DNA of 64,000 nt from Burkholderia sp. (GTDB taxonomy: Bacteria; Pseudomonadota; Gammaproteobacteria; Burkholderiales; Burkholderiaceae). Where the stretch lies: NCBI GenBank assembly GCA_031253835.1, contig JAIRVP010000055.1, forward strand, positions 1 to 64,000. Direction: 5' to 3'. The notes under the pieces are model-generated. The model saw only the letters and a list, made by a program, of their open reading frames with translations, was not told the origin of the DNA and ran no database searches. The translations under genes were made by a program, and so were the position numbers. This document shows positions 47,258-56,207 of this stretch, piece by piece (positions within the stretch are counted from its first letter, which is position 1; each line of letters begins with the position of its first letter).

Positions 47258-48769
47258 TCAGGCCGCCTCGACCGCGCTCGTCTGCGGCAGCGCGAGGCTC
47301 AGCACCGCGTGTTCGTTCGCCTGTTCGCGCGGCAGCTCGCCGGCGATCCGGCCTTCGCGCATCACGACGATGCGGTCGGACACGCCGAGCACTTCCGGCA
47401 GCTCCGACGACACCATCACGATCGCGCAGCCGCGCTCCGCGAGCCGGTAGATCACGTCGTAGATCTCGTGCTTCGCGCCGACGTCGATCCCGCGCGTCGG
47501 CTCGTCGAGGATCACGACCTTCAGGTCGGGCTCGGCCAGCCAGCGCGACAGGATCGCCTTCTGCTGGTTGCCGCCCGACAGGAAGCGGATCTTCTGGCGC
47601 CGGTTCGGCGTCTTGATCTTCAGCCGCTGGATGAAGCGGTCGGCCGTTTCGCTTTCGGCCTTGCGGTTGATGAACAGCCCCGCGCGCAGCGAATGGCGGC
47701 GGCAGCTGATGTTGATGTTCTCCGCGACCGATGCGATCGCGATGATCCCTTCTTCCTTGCGGTCCTCGGGGCACAGCACGATGCCGTGGCGGATCGCGTC
47801 GCCGGTGCGCTTCACGTCGATGCGCGCGCCGTCGAGCGTCAGCACGCCCGCGCGCCGGTGGTCCGCGCCGTACACGAGCCGCATCAGCTCGCTGCGGCCC
47901 GCGCCCACCAGCCCGAAGAAGCCGACGATCTCGCCCGCGCGCACCGAGAAGCTCGCCGGTTCGCGCAGCGCATGGCCGTCGACGCCTTCGGCGGAGAACC
48001 GCACGTCGCCGAGCGCGCGCGGCGCGTAATGGTAGATGTCCGAAATCTCGCGCCCGACCATCTCGGCGACGAGCCGTTCGCGCGGCACGTCGGCGAGCGA
48101 TTCGTGCGACGCGATCTTGCGCCCGTCGCGGAAAATCGTGCACGCATTGCAGAGCCGGTAGATCTCGTCCATCCGGTGCGAGATGTAGATCAGCGCACGG
48201 CCCTGCGCGCGCAGGTCGTCGACGAGCTTGAACAGCACCTCGGTCTCGCGATGCGACAGCGAGCTGGTCGGTTCGTCCAGCGCGATCACGCGCGCATTGC
48301 GCATCAGCGCCTTGCAGATCTCGACCATCTGCCGCTGCGCGATCGACAGCCGCCCGAGCTTCGCGTCGGGATCGAGATCGACGCCCATCGCCGCGAGCCG
48401 CTCGCGCACGTAGCGCTTCGCCTCGCGCTTCCTCACCCAGCCGAACGCGTTCGGCAGGCGGCCGAGCAGCAGGTTTTCCGCGACCGTGAGATCGGGCACG
48501 TACTGCAGCTCCTGGTGAATCACCGCGATGCCGGCCGCGATCGACGCGGCCGCACTCGCGAACTGCACGGGCTGGCCGTCGACCAGCACGCTGCCCGCAT
48601 CGGGCTGGTATTCGCCGCCGAGAATCTTCAGCAGCGTCGACTTGCCCGCGCCGTTCTCGCCCATCAGGCCATGCACCTCGCCCGCATGCACGTCGAACGA
48701 AATGCCGTCGAGTGCGCGCACGCCGGGAAATACCTTGCCGATATTGTCAAAACGCAGTGCCGCTGACAC
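47258..48769 (-). CDS. araG: sugar ABC transporter ATP-binding protein, AraG type
   Basis: A 503-residue duplicated ATPase of the monosaccharide importer class. The first domain has Walker A GENGAGKST (37-45), LSIAQRQMVEI as signature and ALDEPTSSLS as Walker B. The second has GLVGAGRSELM in place of a normal Walker A, LSGGNQQK and ILDEPTRGID, the usual asymmetry. It powers import with AraH. Confidence 0.93.
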   Translation of the reverse strand: MSAALRFDNIGKVFPGVRALDGISFDVHAGEVHGLMGENGAGKSTLLKILGGEYQPDAGSVLVDGQPVQFASAAASIAAGIAVIHQELQYVPDLTVAENLLLGRLPNAFGWVRKREAKRYVRERLAAMGVDLDPDAKLGRLSIAQRQMVEICKALMRNARVIALDEPTSSLSHRETEVLFKLVDDLRAQGRALIYISHRMDEIYRLCNACTIFRDGRKIASHESLADVPRERLVAEMVGREISDIYHYAPRALGDVRFSAEGVDGHALREPASFSVRAGEIVGFFGLVGAGRSELMRLVYGADHRRAGVLTLDGARIDVKRTGDAIRHGIVLCPEDRKEEGIIAIASVAENINISCRRHSLRAGLFINRKAESETADRFIQRLKIKTPNRRQKIRFLSGGNQQKAILSRWLAEPDLKVVILDEPTRGIDVGAKHEIYDVIYRLAERGCAIVMVSSELPEVLGVSDRIVVMREGRIAGELPREQANEHAVLSLALPQTSAVEAA

Positions 48770-48836
48770 GTCGTCTCCCCACTTCCGTATCGATCGACCG
48801 CCGGCCGCCGCATCGCCGCGGCAGCCGGCGGGCCGC

Positions 48837-49832
48837 TTACTTCGACGCGAGCCCCATCTCGTCGCGTACCTTCGACACGTTGTCGCGCGTCGCGAGCATG
48901 CCGGTCGTCAGCGTCAGCGCCGGCGGTGCCTTGCCCTGCGTGATCCACGTGTACATCAGGTCCGAGGTTTCCTCGCCGTGGCGCTTCGGGCTGATGATCA
49001 CGGTGCCGTAGAAGCCCGTCGGCTGCGGCTTCTTGAACTCGTTCAGCGCCGAATCGGAACCGCCGATGCCGATGCCGATCATGTTGTCGGCCTTGAAGCC
49101 GCGCCCCTCGGCCGCGCGCACCGCGCCGAGCACGGCCTCGTCGTTCAGGCCGTATGCGACCCAATGCTTGAACTGCGGGTTCTTCGTCAGTGCGATGTTC
49201 GCCGCGTTGAATGCGTTTTCGGTGTCGGTCTTCGCCTGCGGCGCCGCGATCACGTTCGCCTTCGGGAAGCCGGCGGCGACCAGCGCGTCGGTCGCGCCGC
49301 TCGTACGGTCATGCGCGGTCGGCAGCTGCTCGTAGGTGATGTCGATCGCGCCGACGTCCTTCATGTCCCAGCCGCGCTTCTTGATCTCGGCCGCGATGCC
49401 GTCGCCGACCTGCTTGCCGATGTTGTACGCGGAGATCCCCATGTGCGGCACCGACTCGATCGGCTTGCCCGCGCCGTCGACGAGGCGGTCGTCGACCGTC
49501 ATCATCTTCAGGTTGTGCGACTTCGCCTTCGCGACGATGCCCGGCCCGAGCTTCACGTCGGGCGTGCAGATGATGAAGCCCTGCGCCTTCTGCGCGGACA
49601 GGTTGTCGATCGCGCTCATCACCTTCTCGCCGGACGGCGCGCCGATCTTCACGAGCGTGAAGCCCTTCTGCTTCGCGGCCATCTCGGCGAACTTCCACTC
49701 GTCCTGGAACCACGGCTCTTCCGGCTGCTTCACCAGGAAGCCGATCTTGACCGGGTCGGCCGCGTGCACGACCGGGCTCCCCATCACCACCGCGGCCGCA
49801 GCGGCCAGCGTTACGAACGTTCTGCGTTTCAT
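48837..49832 (-). CDS. araF: sugar ABC transporter periplasmic binding protein, AraF type
   Basis: A 331-residue periplasmic binding protein with a signal peptide (cleavage near VHA, residue 24). Similarity to E. coli AraF is strong, including GFLVKQPEEPWFQ, GFIICTPD and VRAAEGRGFKADN. AraF binds L-arabinose, D-galactose and D-fucose, whose ring stereochemistry is shared. In this operon D-galactose is the more likely main ligand because dgoK and dgoA are present. Binding preference is inferred. Confidence 0.92.
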   Translation of the reverse strand: MKRRTFVTLAAAAAVVMGSPVVHAADPVKIGFLVKQPEEPWFQDEWKFAEMAAKQKGFTLVKIGAPSGEKVMSAIDNLSAQKAQGFIICTPDVKLGPGIVAKAKSHNLKMMTVDDRLVDGAGKPIESVPHMGISAYNIGKQVGDGIAAEIKKRGWDMKDVGAIDITYEQLPTAHDRTSGATDALVAAGFPKANVIAAPQAKTDTENAFNAANIALTKNPQFKHWVAYGLNDEAVLGAVRAAEGRGFKADNMIGIGIGGSDSALNEFKKPQPTGFYGTVIISPKRHGEETSDLMYTWITQGKAPPALTLTTGMLATRDNVSKVRDEMGLASK

Positions 49833-49934
49833 CTCCAGTGTCTCCTTGTCTTCATCGAACAGGATGCAGCCGCTTGTTGGTTTCGACGCAGCGTGCGCGC
49901 GGCCGTCGCACGTGCGGTCTTTCGAATCGTTGCG

Positions 49935-50717
49935 TCAGTCGTGGTACAGCGCCGCGCGCCCGCCGTCGACGGTGATGCACGCGGCGTTGATGAACGGCGC
50001 CTCGTCGGACGCCAGGAACACGGCCGTCATCGCGACCTCCTCCGGCCGGCCGATCCGCTTCATCGGCTGCAGCGCGAGCGTCTCGGCGCGTGCGGCGGCC
50101 GGATCGGGCTGCGCGTCCCACCAGTCGCGCGTGAGCTGCGTCTCGATGTAGCCCGGCGCGATCGCGTTCACACGCACGTTGCGCGCCGCGTATTCGATGC
50201 CGAGCGCGCGCGTGAGACCGAGCACGCCGTGCTTCGCGACCGGGTACGGAAAGCAGCCCGGGATGATCCTGAATGCGTGTGTCGACGCGATGTTCACGAT
50301 GCTGCCGCGGCCGCGCTCGACCATTCCTTCCAGCGCCGCGCGGCAGCCGTGCCACACGCCGTCGAGGTCGACCGCGAAACAGCGGCGCCAGTCGTCGTCG
50401 GTCATCGTCAGCGGATCGGCGAACACGTTGATGCCCGCGTTGTTCACGAGCACGTCGAGCGGGCCGAATGCTGCTTCGGTCTGCGCGAGCGCATCGCGCA
50501 CCGCGTCCTGCCGCGCGACGTCGGCCTGCAGCGGCAGCACGCGCGCGCCGTCGAATTCGCGCGCAATCGCGGCAGCCGTGTGCTGCGCCTGCGGGAAGTC
50601 GAGATCGACGAGCGCGACGGCCGCGCCCTCGCGAACGAACGCGCGGGCGATCGCGGCGCCGATACCGCGGCCCGCGCCCGTCACCATCGCGACCTTGTCC
50701 GCGAGGCGGCCCATCAT
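49935..50717 (-). CDS. SDR family dehydrogenase, second in the sugar operon
   Basis: A 260-residue short-chain dehydrogenase. Cofactor motif TGAGRGIG at 13-20, NNAG, and YPVAK for the catalytic pair. Its start overlaps the dgoA stop (ATGA), so expression is tightly linked. Both this and the SDR near galM could be the galactose 1-dehydrogenase; one may act on L-arabinose or on a later intermediate. No lactonase or galactonate dehydratase gene is in the window, so the pathway's middle steps must be encoded elsewhere. Confidence 0.83.
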   Translation of the reverse strand: MMGRLADKVAMVTGAGRGIGAAIARAFVREGAAVALVDLDFPQAQHTAAAIAREFDGARVLPLQADVARQDAVRDALAQTEAAFGPLDVLVNNAGINVFADPLTMTDDDWRRCFAVDLDGVWHGCRAALEGMVERGRGSIVNIASTHAFRIIPGCFPYPVAKHGVLGLTRALGIEYAARNVRVNAIAPGYIETQLTRDWWDAQPDPAAARAETLALQPMKRIGRPEEVAMTAVFLASDEAPFINAACITVDGGRAALYHD

Positions 50718-51391
50718 GCGGCTCCGCCGCGCGCGACGCGCAAGCCGGCCTGGAACGCGCGCGCGTTCGCCGCTGTCGTGTCGGCCGACTGGCCGGGCCG
50801 GTACAGCGCCGAGCCGAGCCCGAAGCCGTTCGCGCCGGCGTCGAGGAACGGCGCCATGTTGTCGGGCGAGATTCCGCCGACCGGGATCAGCGGCACCGCG
50901 CGGTCGATCACCGCGCGCCACGCCTTCACGACCGGTACGCCGAGCTGTTCGGCCGGGAACATCTTCAGCACGTCCGCGCCGTTCGTGAGTGCCGCGAACG
51001 CCTCGGTCGGCGTCGCGACGCCCGGTGCGCTCGCGAGGCCGCGCTCGCGCGCGCGGCGAATCACGGCCGCGTCGCTGTGCGGCATCACGATCAGCGCGCC
51101 GCCCGCATCCTGCACGCGGTCGACATACTCGGCACGCAGCACGGTGCCGGCGCCGACGATCGCGTCGTCGGGCAGCGCGCGCCGCAGCGCCGCGATGCTG
51201 TCGAACGGATCCGGCGAGTTGAGCGGCACCTCGACGATCCGGAAGCCGGCTTCATATAGCGCATGGCCGTGGTCGGCCGCTTCGGCGGGCGTGATCCCGC
51301 GCATGATCGCGATCAGCGGGCACGCGTCGAACGCGTGCATCAGTGCGGCATGGGGCGCGTACGGCGCGGGTAACGTCAGGTCGGACGACAT
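50714..51391 (-). CDS. dgoA: 2-dehydro-3-deoxy-6-phosphogalactonate aldolase
   Basis: KDPGal aldolase, 225 residues, of the KDPG aldolase family. The Schiff-base lysine is K143 in VLKMFPAEQ and E54 lies in RIVEVPLNS. It cleaves KDPGal to pyruvate and glyceraldehyde 3-phosphate, the last step of the De Ley-Doudoroff pathway. GAGGAACCCTTG precedes the ATG at 51391. It differs clearly from the Eda encoded at 3885-4511, so the window has two separate aldolases of this family. Confidence 0.93.
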   Translation of the reverse strand: MSSDLTLPAPYAPHAALMHAFDACPLIAIMRGITPAEAADHGHALYEAGFRIVEVPLNSPDPFDSIAALRRALPDDAIVGAGTVLRAEYVDRVQDAGGALIVMPHSDAAVIRRARERGLASAPGVATPTEAFAALTNGADVLKMFPAEQLGVPVVKAWRAVIDRAVPLIPVGGISPDNMAPFLDAGANGFGLGSALYRPGQSADTTAANARAFQAGLRVARGGAA

Positions 51392-51413
51392 CAAGGGTTC
51401 CTCTGCAATCGTT

Positions 51414-52439
51414 TCATTGGTCGGCGCAGACGGGCTCGCCGTCCGCGCGCACGAGCCCGGCACGCGACGCGATCCGCCACAGGCCGCGCTCGGTGGCCTG
51501 CGCGGCAACCTGCGCATGCGCGTGGCCGAATACCTGGAGCGCATCGGCGTAGCGTGCGCACAACCCGGCGTCGCCGATCAGCAGCAACGGCTGGTCCACC
51601 AGTGCGATGCCGCGCTCCGCGAGCATCGCGTCGAGCGCGTTGAGCTCATGGCCGATCAGCAGGCCCGACAGGTAATCGCCCTGCGCATCGGGCGCAAGCC
51701 GGTCGGTCAGCCCGAGCGTGCGTGTGCTGAAAATCGTCGCGAGCAGCCCCGTGCGCTGCGCGCCGCGCGCCACCGACACGCCGCGCACGAACGCGTCGCG
51801 GTCGGGCGACGCGCCCGCGCGCATCGTGCGGCCGAGGATCGTGTGGTCGCGCAGCACCGCGAACAACTCGCCCGTCATGAAGGTCTGGAAGCGCTCGATC
51901 AGCCCGTCCCTCACCCACGCCCATTTCGCATGGGTGCCCGGCAAGCCGATCAGTACCCCTGAACGATCGGCGCCAAGCATGGGATCGCTCGCGAGTGCAC
52001 CGAATATCTGCGTTTCTTCGCCGCGCATCACGTCGGGCAGTTCGCCCGTCGCGATCACGCCCGGCACGATCGAGACCGTCGCGCCGCGCGACGTCGTCAC
52101 CGTGATGAGGCCCGCGACGAGTGCGTCGGCGCCGGCCGGCACCGCGACGTACGGCGCCTCGCGCCAGCCCTGCGCGCTGCCGACCATCCCGGCGGCGAGC
52201 ACCGGCAGGCCGGGCGTGCGGTCGAGCCAGTCGCCGCACGCTTCCTCGAACACGGCGTCGAACGCGCGCGCACCGCCGCCCGGCACGTGCATCACGCCGG
52301 CCGCGCGGCTGCGCGTGTCCAGCAGCGCGCCGTGCGCGTCGTACAGGTAAGCGCGCAGCGACGTCGTGCCCCAGTCGAGCGCGATCAGCGACGGGGTGGC
52401 GGAGCTGGCATCCGGAACGGGCCGGGTCGAAGTGGTCAT
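51414..52439 (-). CDS. dgoK: 2-dehydro-3-deoxygalactonokinase
   Basis: DgoK, 341 residues, phosphorylates 2-keto-3-deoxygalactonate with ATP. The ASKHA-type phosphate motif is LIALDWGTTSLRAYL near the N-terminus; LPGTHAKWAWV and FMTGELFAVLRDHTILG are family segments. Its start overlaps the stop of the IclR gene (ATGA) and dgoA follows 22 bp later. Confidence 0.93.
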   Translation of the reverse strand: MTTSTRPVPDASSATPSLIALDWGTTSLRAYLYDAHGALLDTRSRAAGVMHVPGGGARAFDAVFEEACGDWLDRTPGLPVLAAGMVGSAQGWREAPYVAVPAGADALVAGLITVTTSRGATVSIVPGVIATGELPDVMRGEETQIFGALASDPMLGADRSGVLIGLPGTHAKWAWVRDGLIERFQTFMTGELFAVLRDHTILGRTMRAGASPDRDAFVRGVSVARGAQRTGLLATIFSTRTLGLTDRLAPDAQGDYLSGLLIGHELNALDAMLAERGIALVDQPLLLIGDAGLCARYADALQVFGHAHAQVAAQATERGLWRIASRAGLVRADGEPVCADQ

Positions 52440-53335
52440 CGTTTGATCCTGCGGGTACCCTGCGGCGGGCTCCAGCCCAGTTCCGCGGAAATGGCTCGCG
52501 CTTCGCGCTGCACGAGCGGAATCAGTTCGTCCATGCGGTCGTGCGGCATGTACGGAATGGTGCTGGCGACCGACACGGCCGCGACGACCGCGCCCGACGC
52601 ATCGCGGATCGGTGCTGCGACGCAGCGGATCGACGCCTCGTTCTCCTCGAGGTCGAACGTGTAGCCGCCGGCCGCGTAATGGGCCATCCGCTGCAGGAAC
52701 GCGCTCGTCTCGGGCCGGTTGTCGGGCTTGAAGTTGACGCCGGCCAGCGCGCGCCGCGCGGCTTCGAACAGCGAGCGCCACAGGTCCGGATCGAGGTCGA
52801 GCATCATCGCCTTGCCGATGCCGGTCGACGCGAGCGGCATCCGGTGGCCGACGCGCGAGCGCATCTCGAGGCCGCGCGTGCCGGGAATCTTGTCGATGTA
52901 CAGCACGTCGTCGCCGTCGCGCACACCGAGGTGGATCGTGTCGAGCGTCGCTTCCGCGAGCGCTTCGAGATGCGGCCGCGCCACCGCGGTGAGCGGCATC
53001 TGCTCGAGCGCGATCGTGCCGAGCTCGATCAGCTTCGGGCCGAGCAGGTAGCCGCCCTGCACCTGGCGCAGGTAGCGCGCCTGCACGAGGCTGCTGACGA
53101 GGCGGTGCGTCGTGCTGCGCGTCGTCCCGAGCGCCGCGCCGATCGCCCGCATGTCGCGCGCGCCGTTCGCGATCGCCTCGAGGATCGCGAGGCCGCGCAG
53201 CAGCGTCTGCGTGCCGGCCTGCTGCGCGGCGAGATCGAGCGGCGTGCTGGTCGCGCCGATGCTGTCGGTCAGCGACACATCGTCCGGCGTCGCGCGCCGG
53301 GCGTCGAGGGCAAGGGATTCGGGCATCTTGGTCAT
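52436..53335 (-). CDS. IclR family transcriptional regulator
   Basis: A 299-residue IclR regulator. The winged helix is at about 42-100 (RAIGAALGTTRSTTHRLVSSL), preceded by a 40-residue low-complexity N-terminus, and the effector domain at about 115-290. As first gene of the operon it probably represses its own promoter and thus the whole dgoK-galM set, with galactonate or a ketodeoxy acid as inducer. The effector is inference. Confidence 0.87.
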   Translation of the reverse strand: MTKMPESLALDARRATPDDVSLTDSIGATSTPLDLAAQQAGTQTLLRGLAILEAIANGARDMRAIGAALGTTRSTTHRLVSSLVQARYLRQVQGGYLLGPKLIELGTIALEQMPLTAVARPHLEALAEATLDTIHLGVRDGDDVLYIDKIPGTRGLEMRSRVGHRMPLASTGIGKAMMLDLDPDLWRSLFEAARRALAGVNFKPDNRPETSAFLQRMAHYAAGGYTFDLEENEASIRCVAAPIRDASGAVVAAVSVASTIPYMPHDRMDELIPLVQREARAISAELGWSPPQGTRRIKR

Positions 53336-53517
53336 GGAACGGGCTTCTTCAACGGAATCGGTGAAGCCGCTCGCGCGGCGCAGGAACGGCGTCCCGTGCT
53401 GCGGCGTGGCGGCGGTCGATGCACCGAGTAAAGCGCCCGGCGAACTTCATGGAAGGTGTCTCCGTGTGCGACGGGCGCCGCGCGATGCGTGGGTCCGAAG
53501 CTGTCGATGTGCTTCGG

Positions 53518-53554
53518 ATTGTAGGAGCGCACGCACTCGTCTCCAATATTTGAA
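53518..53554 (-). promoter_or_regulatory. predicted promoter and operator of the sugar operon
   Basis: On the minus strand TACAAT (53518-53523) lies 17 bp from TTGGAG (53541-53546), a weak -35. An imperfect palindrome TCCAATATTTGAA (53542-53554) overlaps the -35 and could be the IclR site. The leader to the IclR start would be about 175 nt. Confidence 0.4.
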
Positions 53555-53625
53555 TGCGTTGCCCAGATAATGAGAATTCAGGCGAAATCTGCCGCGGGCT
53601 CGACACGACGACCGCCCCAAGTGCA

Positions 53626-53663
53626 CGGGGGCGGAACCCGCCGTGTCGCAGGTTCCGCCCCCG
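53626..53663. terminator. long-stem hairpin after the EF-hand gene
   Basis: CGGGGGCGGAACC (53626-53638) pairs with GGTTCCGCCCCCG (53651-53663), 13 perfect pairs. TTTGTT follows on the plus strand; there is no U-tract on the minus strand, which is the direction of the neighbouring gene. It is still the obvious barrier beyond that gene's stop. Confidence 0.55.
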
Positions 53664-53684
53664 TTTGTTCACGACGCGTCGCGC

Positions 53685-54086
53685 TTACTGCTGGCTGCTC
53701 GTGCTGCGTGCCTGCATGTAGCGTTGCACGTCCGCGAACGACACGCGGCCGTTGCCGCCCGCGTCGATCTGCCGGAAGTGGTTGGCGACATAGCCGAGGC
53801 CGGCCGCGCGCGCCTGCGACTCGGTGATCGCACCCGTGTTCTGCGTATCGGCCGCGCTGAACTGGCTCGCGAGCTTGCGCACCACCTGCGCATGCAGCGC
53901 GGCGCCCGTCGTCTGCGTGCCGGCGGTCGCCTTGCGCGCGGCCGGCGGCACGTACGGGTCGCCGAGCTGCGCCTGGCGCGCACGCGCCGGTGCGGCGGCG
54001 TCGCTCGCCTGCGCGAACGCGGATACGGATGCTGCGGCGCCGGCACATGCGAGCGCTGCGGCCACGACGATGAAACGTTTCTTCAT
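53685..54086 (-). CDS. exported EF-hand-like protein
   Basis: A 133-residue protein with a signal peptide (cleavage near AFA, residue 25). Two EF-hand-like loops are seen: DTQNTGAITESQ (80-91) and DAGGNGRVSFAD (108-119). Both keep the glycine at loop position 6 but lack several calcium ligands, and position 12 is Q or D instead of E, so calcium binding is uncertain. The middle is Ala-rich. It follows the serine carboxypeptidase gene by 84 bp and may be co-transcribed. Function unknown. Confidence 0.75.
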   Translation of the reverse strand: MKKRFIVVAAALACAGAAASVSAFAQASDAAAPARARQAQLGDPYVPPAARKATAGTQTTGAALHAQVVRKLASQFSAADTQNTGAITESQARAAGLGYVANHFRQIDAGGNGRVSFADVQRYMQARSTSSQQ

Positions 54087-54170
54087 ATCAGGCTCCAGTC
54101 TGGAATGAGGTCGTCGACGGCCGGCGAGCGGCGCCACCCTGGGCGCCCGTCGCCGGCGTCGCGCATCGCA

Positions 54171-55781
54171 TCAGTGCGCGGCCGCGTTGTAGAAGGTCAC
54201 GAGGTCGGCCTTCTCCTGCGGACGCGACGTATCGTCGAGATAGACCATGTGTCCGCCCTGATAGTCCTTGATCGTCAGGTTCGGTTGCGTCCCGAGCCGC
54301 GCGAGGTCGAGCTCGGTCTGGTAGAACGGCGTCGCGATGTCGTGATACCCGTTCAGCGACAGCACCTTCAGTTGCGGGTTCAGCGTCAGCGCCGCGGCCA
54401 GGTCGGGGATCGTGTCGGGCATCGCGAGCCCGTCGTGCGTCCAGTCCCACGTGTTGATCGCATTGCTGCTCACCGAGTAGGCCGACTGCGCGGTGTACTT
54501 CAGCTCGTTCGGCAGGTAGCTGCCGATCGTGTCGGTGAACGGCTTCGTGATGAACGAGCTCGACGGATCGCCGTCCGCCGCGAGCGGGCTCGACACGGGC
54601 ACGTTCACGCGTGCGTCGTAGCGGCCGATCAGCGTGCCCGGGACCAGCGACAGCTGGAAGCTGTTTTCGAAGAAGGTCGGGATCACGTTGAAGTTCGCAT
54701 TCCACAGCAACTGCTTCACGCCGGTCGCATTCGCCATCGTCGTGACGAGGTTCGGCGGCGGCGGCGTATGGCTCGCGAGGTACGCGTTCACGGCGGGCGC
54801 GTAGCTGCCGGCCGTCAGCAGGCGCATCTGGTCCGCGTACTGCGGCAGGCTCGACGGGTTCGGATTGTCGAGCTGGTAGTACGCGCCGACGGTCCCGTAC
54901 GACGGCACGAAGCCCGCGCAGCTCACCGGGCTCGATCCGTTGTTCGAGTTGCCGATGTAGTCGCTCGCCATGTCGCAGTTCGTGTTGTAGTTCAGGATCG
55001 ACGACTGCAGCACGACGCCGTCGAGCTTCACGCCGGCCGTCTCGAGCAGGTTCGCGAGCACGTCGGTACGCGGCGTGCCGTACGATTCGCCGAACAGGTA
55101 TTTCGGCGACGCGCTGCGCTGGTTCACGGCCAGGTAGCGCGTGACGAAATCGCGGAACGCGCCGCCGTCCTGGTCGACGCCCCAGAACGTCTGGTTCGTG
55201 TTCGGCGCGATCGCTTCGGAGAAGCCGGTGCCGATCGCATCGACGAACACGAGGTCGGTCGTGTCGAGCAGGCTTTCCTGGTTGTCGACGAACGGGAACG
55301 TCGACGTGCTCGCGTTCGGGTCGCCCGTCTGGATCCGGCGCGGGCCGAACGAGCCGAGGTGCAGCCACACCGATGCCGAGCCCGGGCCGCCGTTGTACAG
55401 GAACGTGACGGGGCGCTTCGCCGCCGGCTGGTTGTCGGCCGTGTACGCGACGTAGAAGAACGATGCTTCGGGCGCGCCGGTCTGCGGATTGCGCGCGACG
55501 AGGTGGCCGGCCGTGGCCGTGTACCGGATCGTCTTGCCGTTCAGTGTGATCTGGTGATGCGTGACGGCCGCTTTTTCGACCGCGGCGGAGGCGTCGAGCG
55601 ACGCAGTCGCGCTCGACGAATAACTATTGGGATCGTTGTACGCCCTGTCCACCTGACCGGCGGGATCGGCTGAATTGTCGGCGCTCGCAGCAGCGGACGA
55701 TGACACGTCGTCGTTGCAGGCCGTCAGAATCAGCGAAGAAAACACCACCCCCAACAACAGCTTCGCTTTGCTCGCTGGCAT
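54171..55781 (-). CDS. S10 family serine carboxypeptidase, predicted lipoprotein
   Basis: A 536-residue peptidase S10 protein. The lipobox LTAC gives acylated C22, so it is likely anchored to the outer membrane or cell surface. A Ser/Ala-rich linker (23-70) precedes the alpha/beta-hydrolase domain. NGGPGSAS (130-137) supplies the oxyanion hole, S233 in FGESYGTPR is the nucleophile, D481 in NGYHDIATP and H511 in GGHMVYL complete the triad. Such enzymes remove C-terminal residues at acidic pH. The ATG at 55781 starts the signal peptide; upstream in-frame sequence is not part of it. Confidence 0.88.
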   Translation of the reverse strand: MPASKAKLLLGVVFSSLILTACNDDVSSSAAASADNSADPAGQVDRAYNDPNSYSSSATASLDASAAVEKAAVTHHQITLNGKTIRYTATAGHLVARNPQTGAPEASFFYVAYTADNQPAAKRPVTFLYNGGPGSASVWLHLGSFGPRRIQTGDPNASTSTFPFVDNQESLLDTTDLVFVDAIGTGFSEAIAPNTNQTFWGVDQDGGAFRDFVTRYLAVNQRSASPKYLFGESYGTPRTDVLANLLETAGVKLDGVVLQSSILNYNTNCDMASDYIGNSNNGSSPVSCAGFVPSYGTVGAYYQLDNPNPSSLPQYADQMRLLTAGSYAPAVNAYLASHTPPPPNLVTTMANATGVKQLLWNANFNVIPTFFENSFQLSLVPGTLIGRYDARVNVPVSSPLAADGDPSSSFITKPFTDTIGSYLPNELKYTAQSAYSVSSNAINTWDWTHDGLAMPDTIPDLAAALTLNPQLKVLSLNGYHDIATPFYQTELDLARLGTQPNLTIKDYQGGHMVYLDDTSRPQEKADLVTFYNAAAH

Positions 55782-56207
55782 CGTTGCTTTCCTTCTCTCG
55801 GATGTTTTTTGTGTCGAGCAGCCGGATAAGCCGCCCCCCGCCTCGATTGCGGCCGATAAGCCGAGGCGCTGGCCAATATACGCGAGCCCGTCAGCTTTGA
55901 AAAATTTTGAAATATTTGGCGGGCGGAGGGTGCGGTGCACACCTTTCAGGAATGCTTCGAATCGTGAAACGTTGCATTTCACGTCGCTTTCATCGGCTTT
56001 CGCGTTTACCCGCGACGACTAAAAAAAGACGGATTTCGTGCCATATCGGCAAACAAACCCGCACGGTCGCGGGCATTGCTCAGTCAAGCGAAATAGACGA
56101 ATTCGTCTAAAGGATGTGGCCCGAAATGCACGCGACACGAATGCGCTGCAGCGCACCAATGGCGCTCGGGCGACGGACCGGACAATGCGACGGCGCGCTC
56201 GCGCCGC
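55782..56207. other. 426-bp intergenic region
   Basis: No gene was recognised. It contains an inverted repeat CGCCTCG/CGAGGCG (55839-55845, 55862-55868), two copies of GATAAGCCG about 30 bp apart within 55824-55865, an AT-rich stretch at 55890-55925 that may hold the peptidase promoter, a perfect palindrome at 56094-56109, and a CGGCGCG/CGCGCCG hairpin (56191-56206) next to the mtgA stop. Confidence 0.5.
56094..56109. promoter_or_regulatory. perfect 16-bp palindrome
   Basis: TAGACGAATTCGTCTA is a perfect palindrome without a spacer, about 315 bp upstream of the carboxypeptidase start and 100 bp beyond the mtgA stop. It looks like a dimer-binding site, but no regulator gene is adjacent. Confidence 0.35.

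Larger units (their letters stand above)
53336..53684. other. 349-bp intergenic region
   Basis: It holds the predicted IclR-operon promoter (53518-53554) on the left and a 13-bp-stem hairpin (53626-53663) on the right. No additional small gene was recognised between them. Confidence 0.5.

Noticed and set aside
48528..51962. An 1144-codon open frame on the plus strand opposite the sugar operon
   Set aside because: It crosses four well-supported genes antisense and shows no family likeness.
51414..53335. The sugar operon as recent horizontal acquisition
   Set aside because: Base composition and codon use match the neighbouring core genes, and no mobility genes or direct repeats border it.
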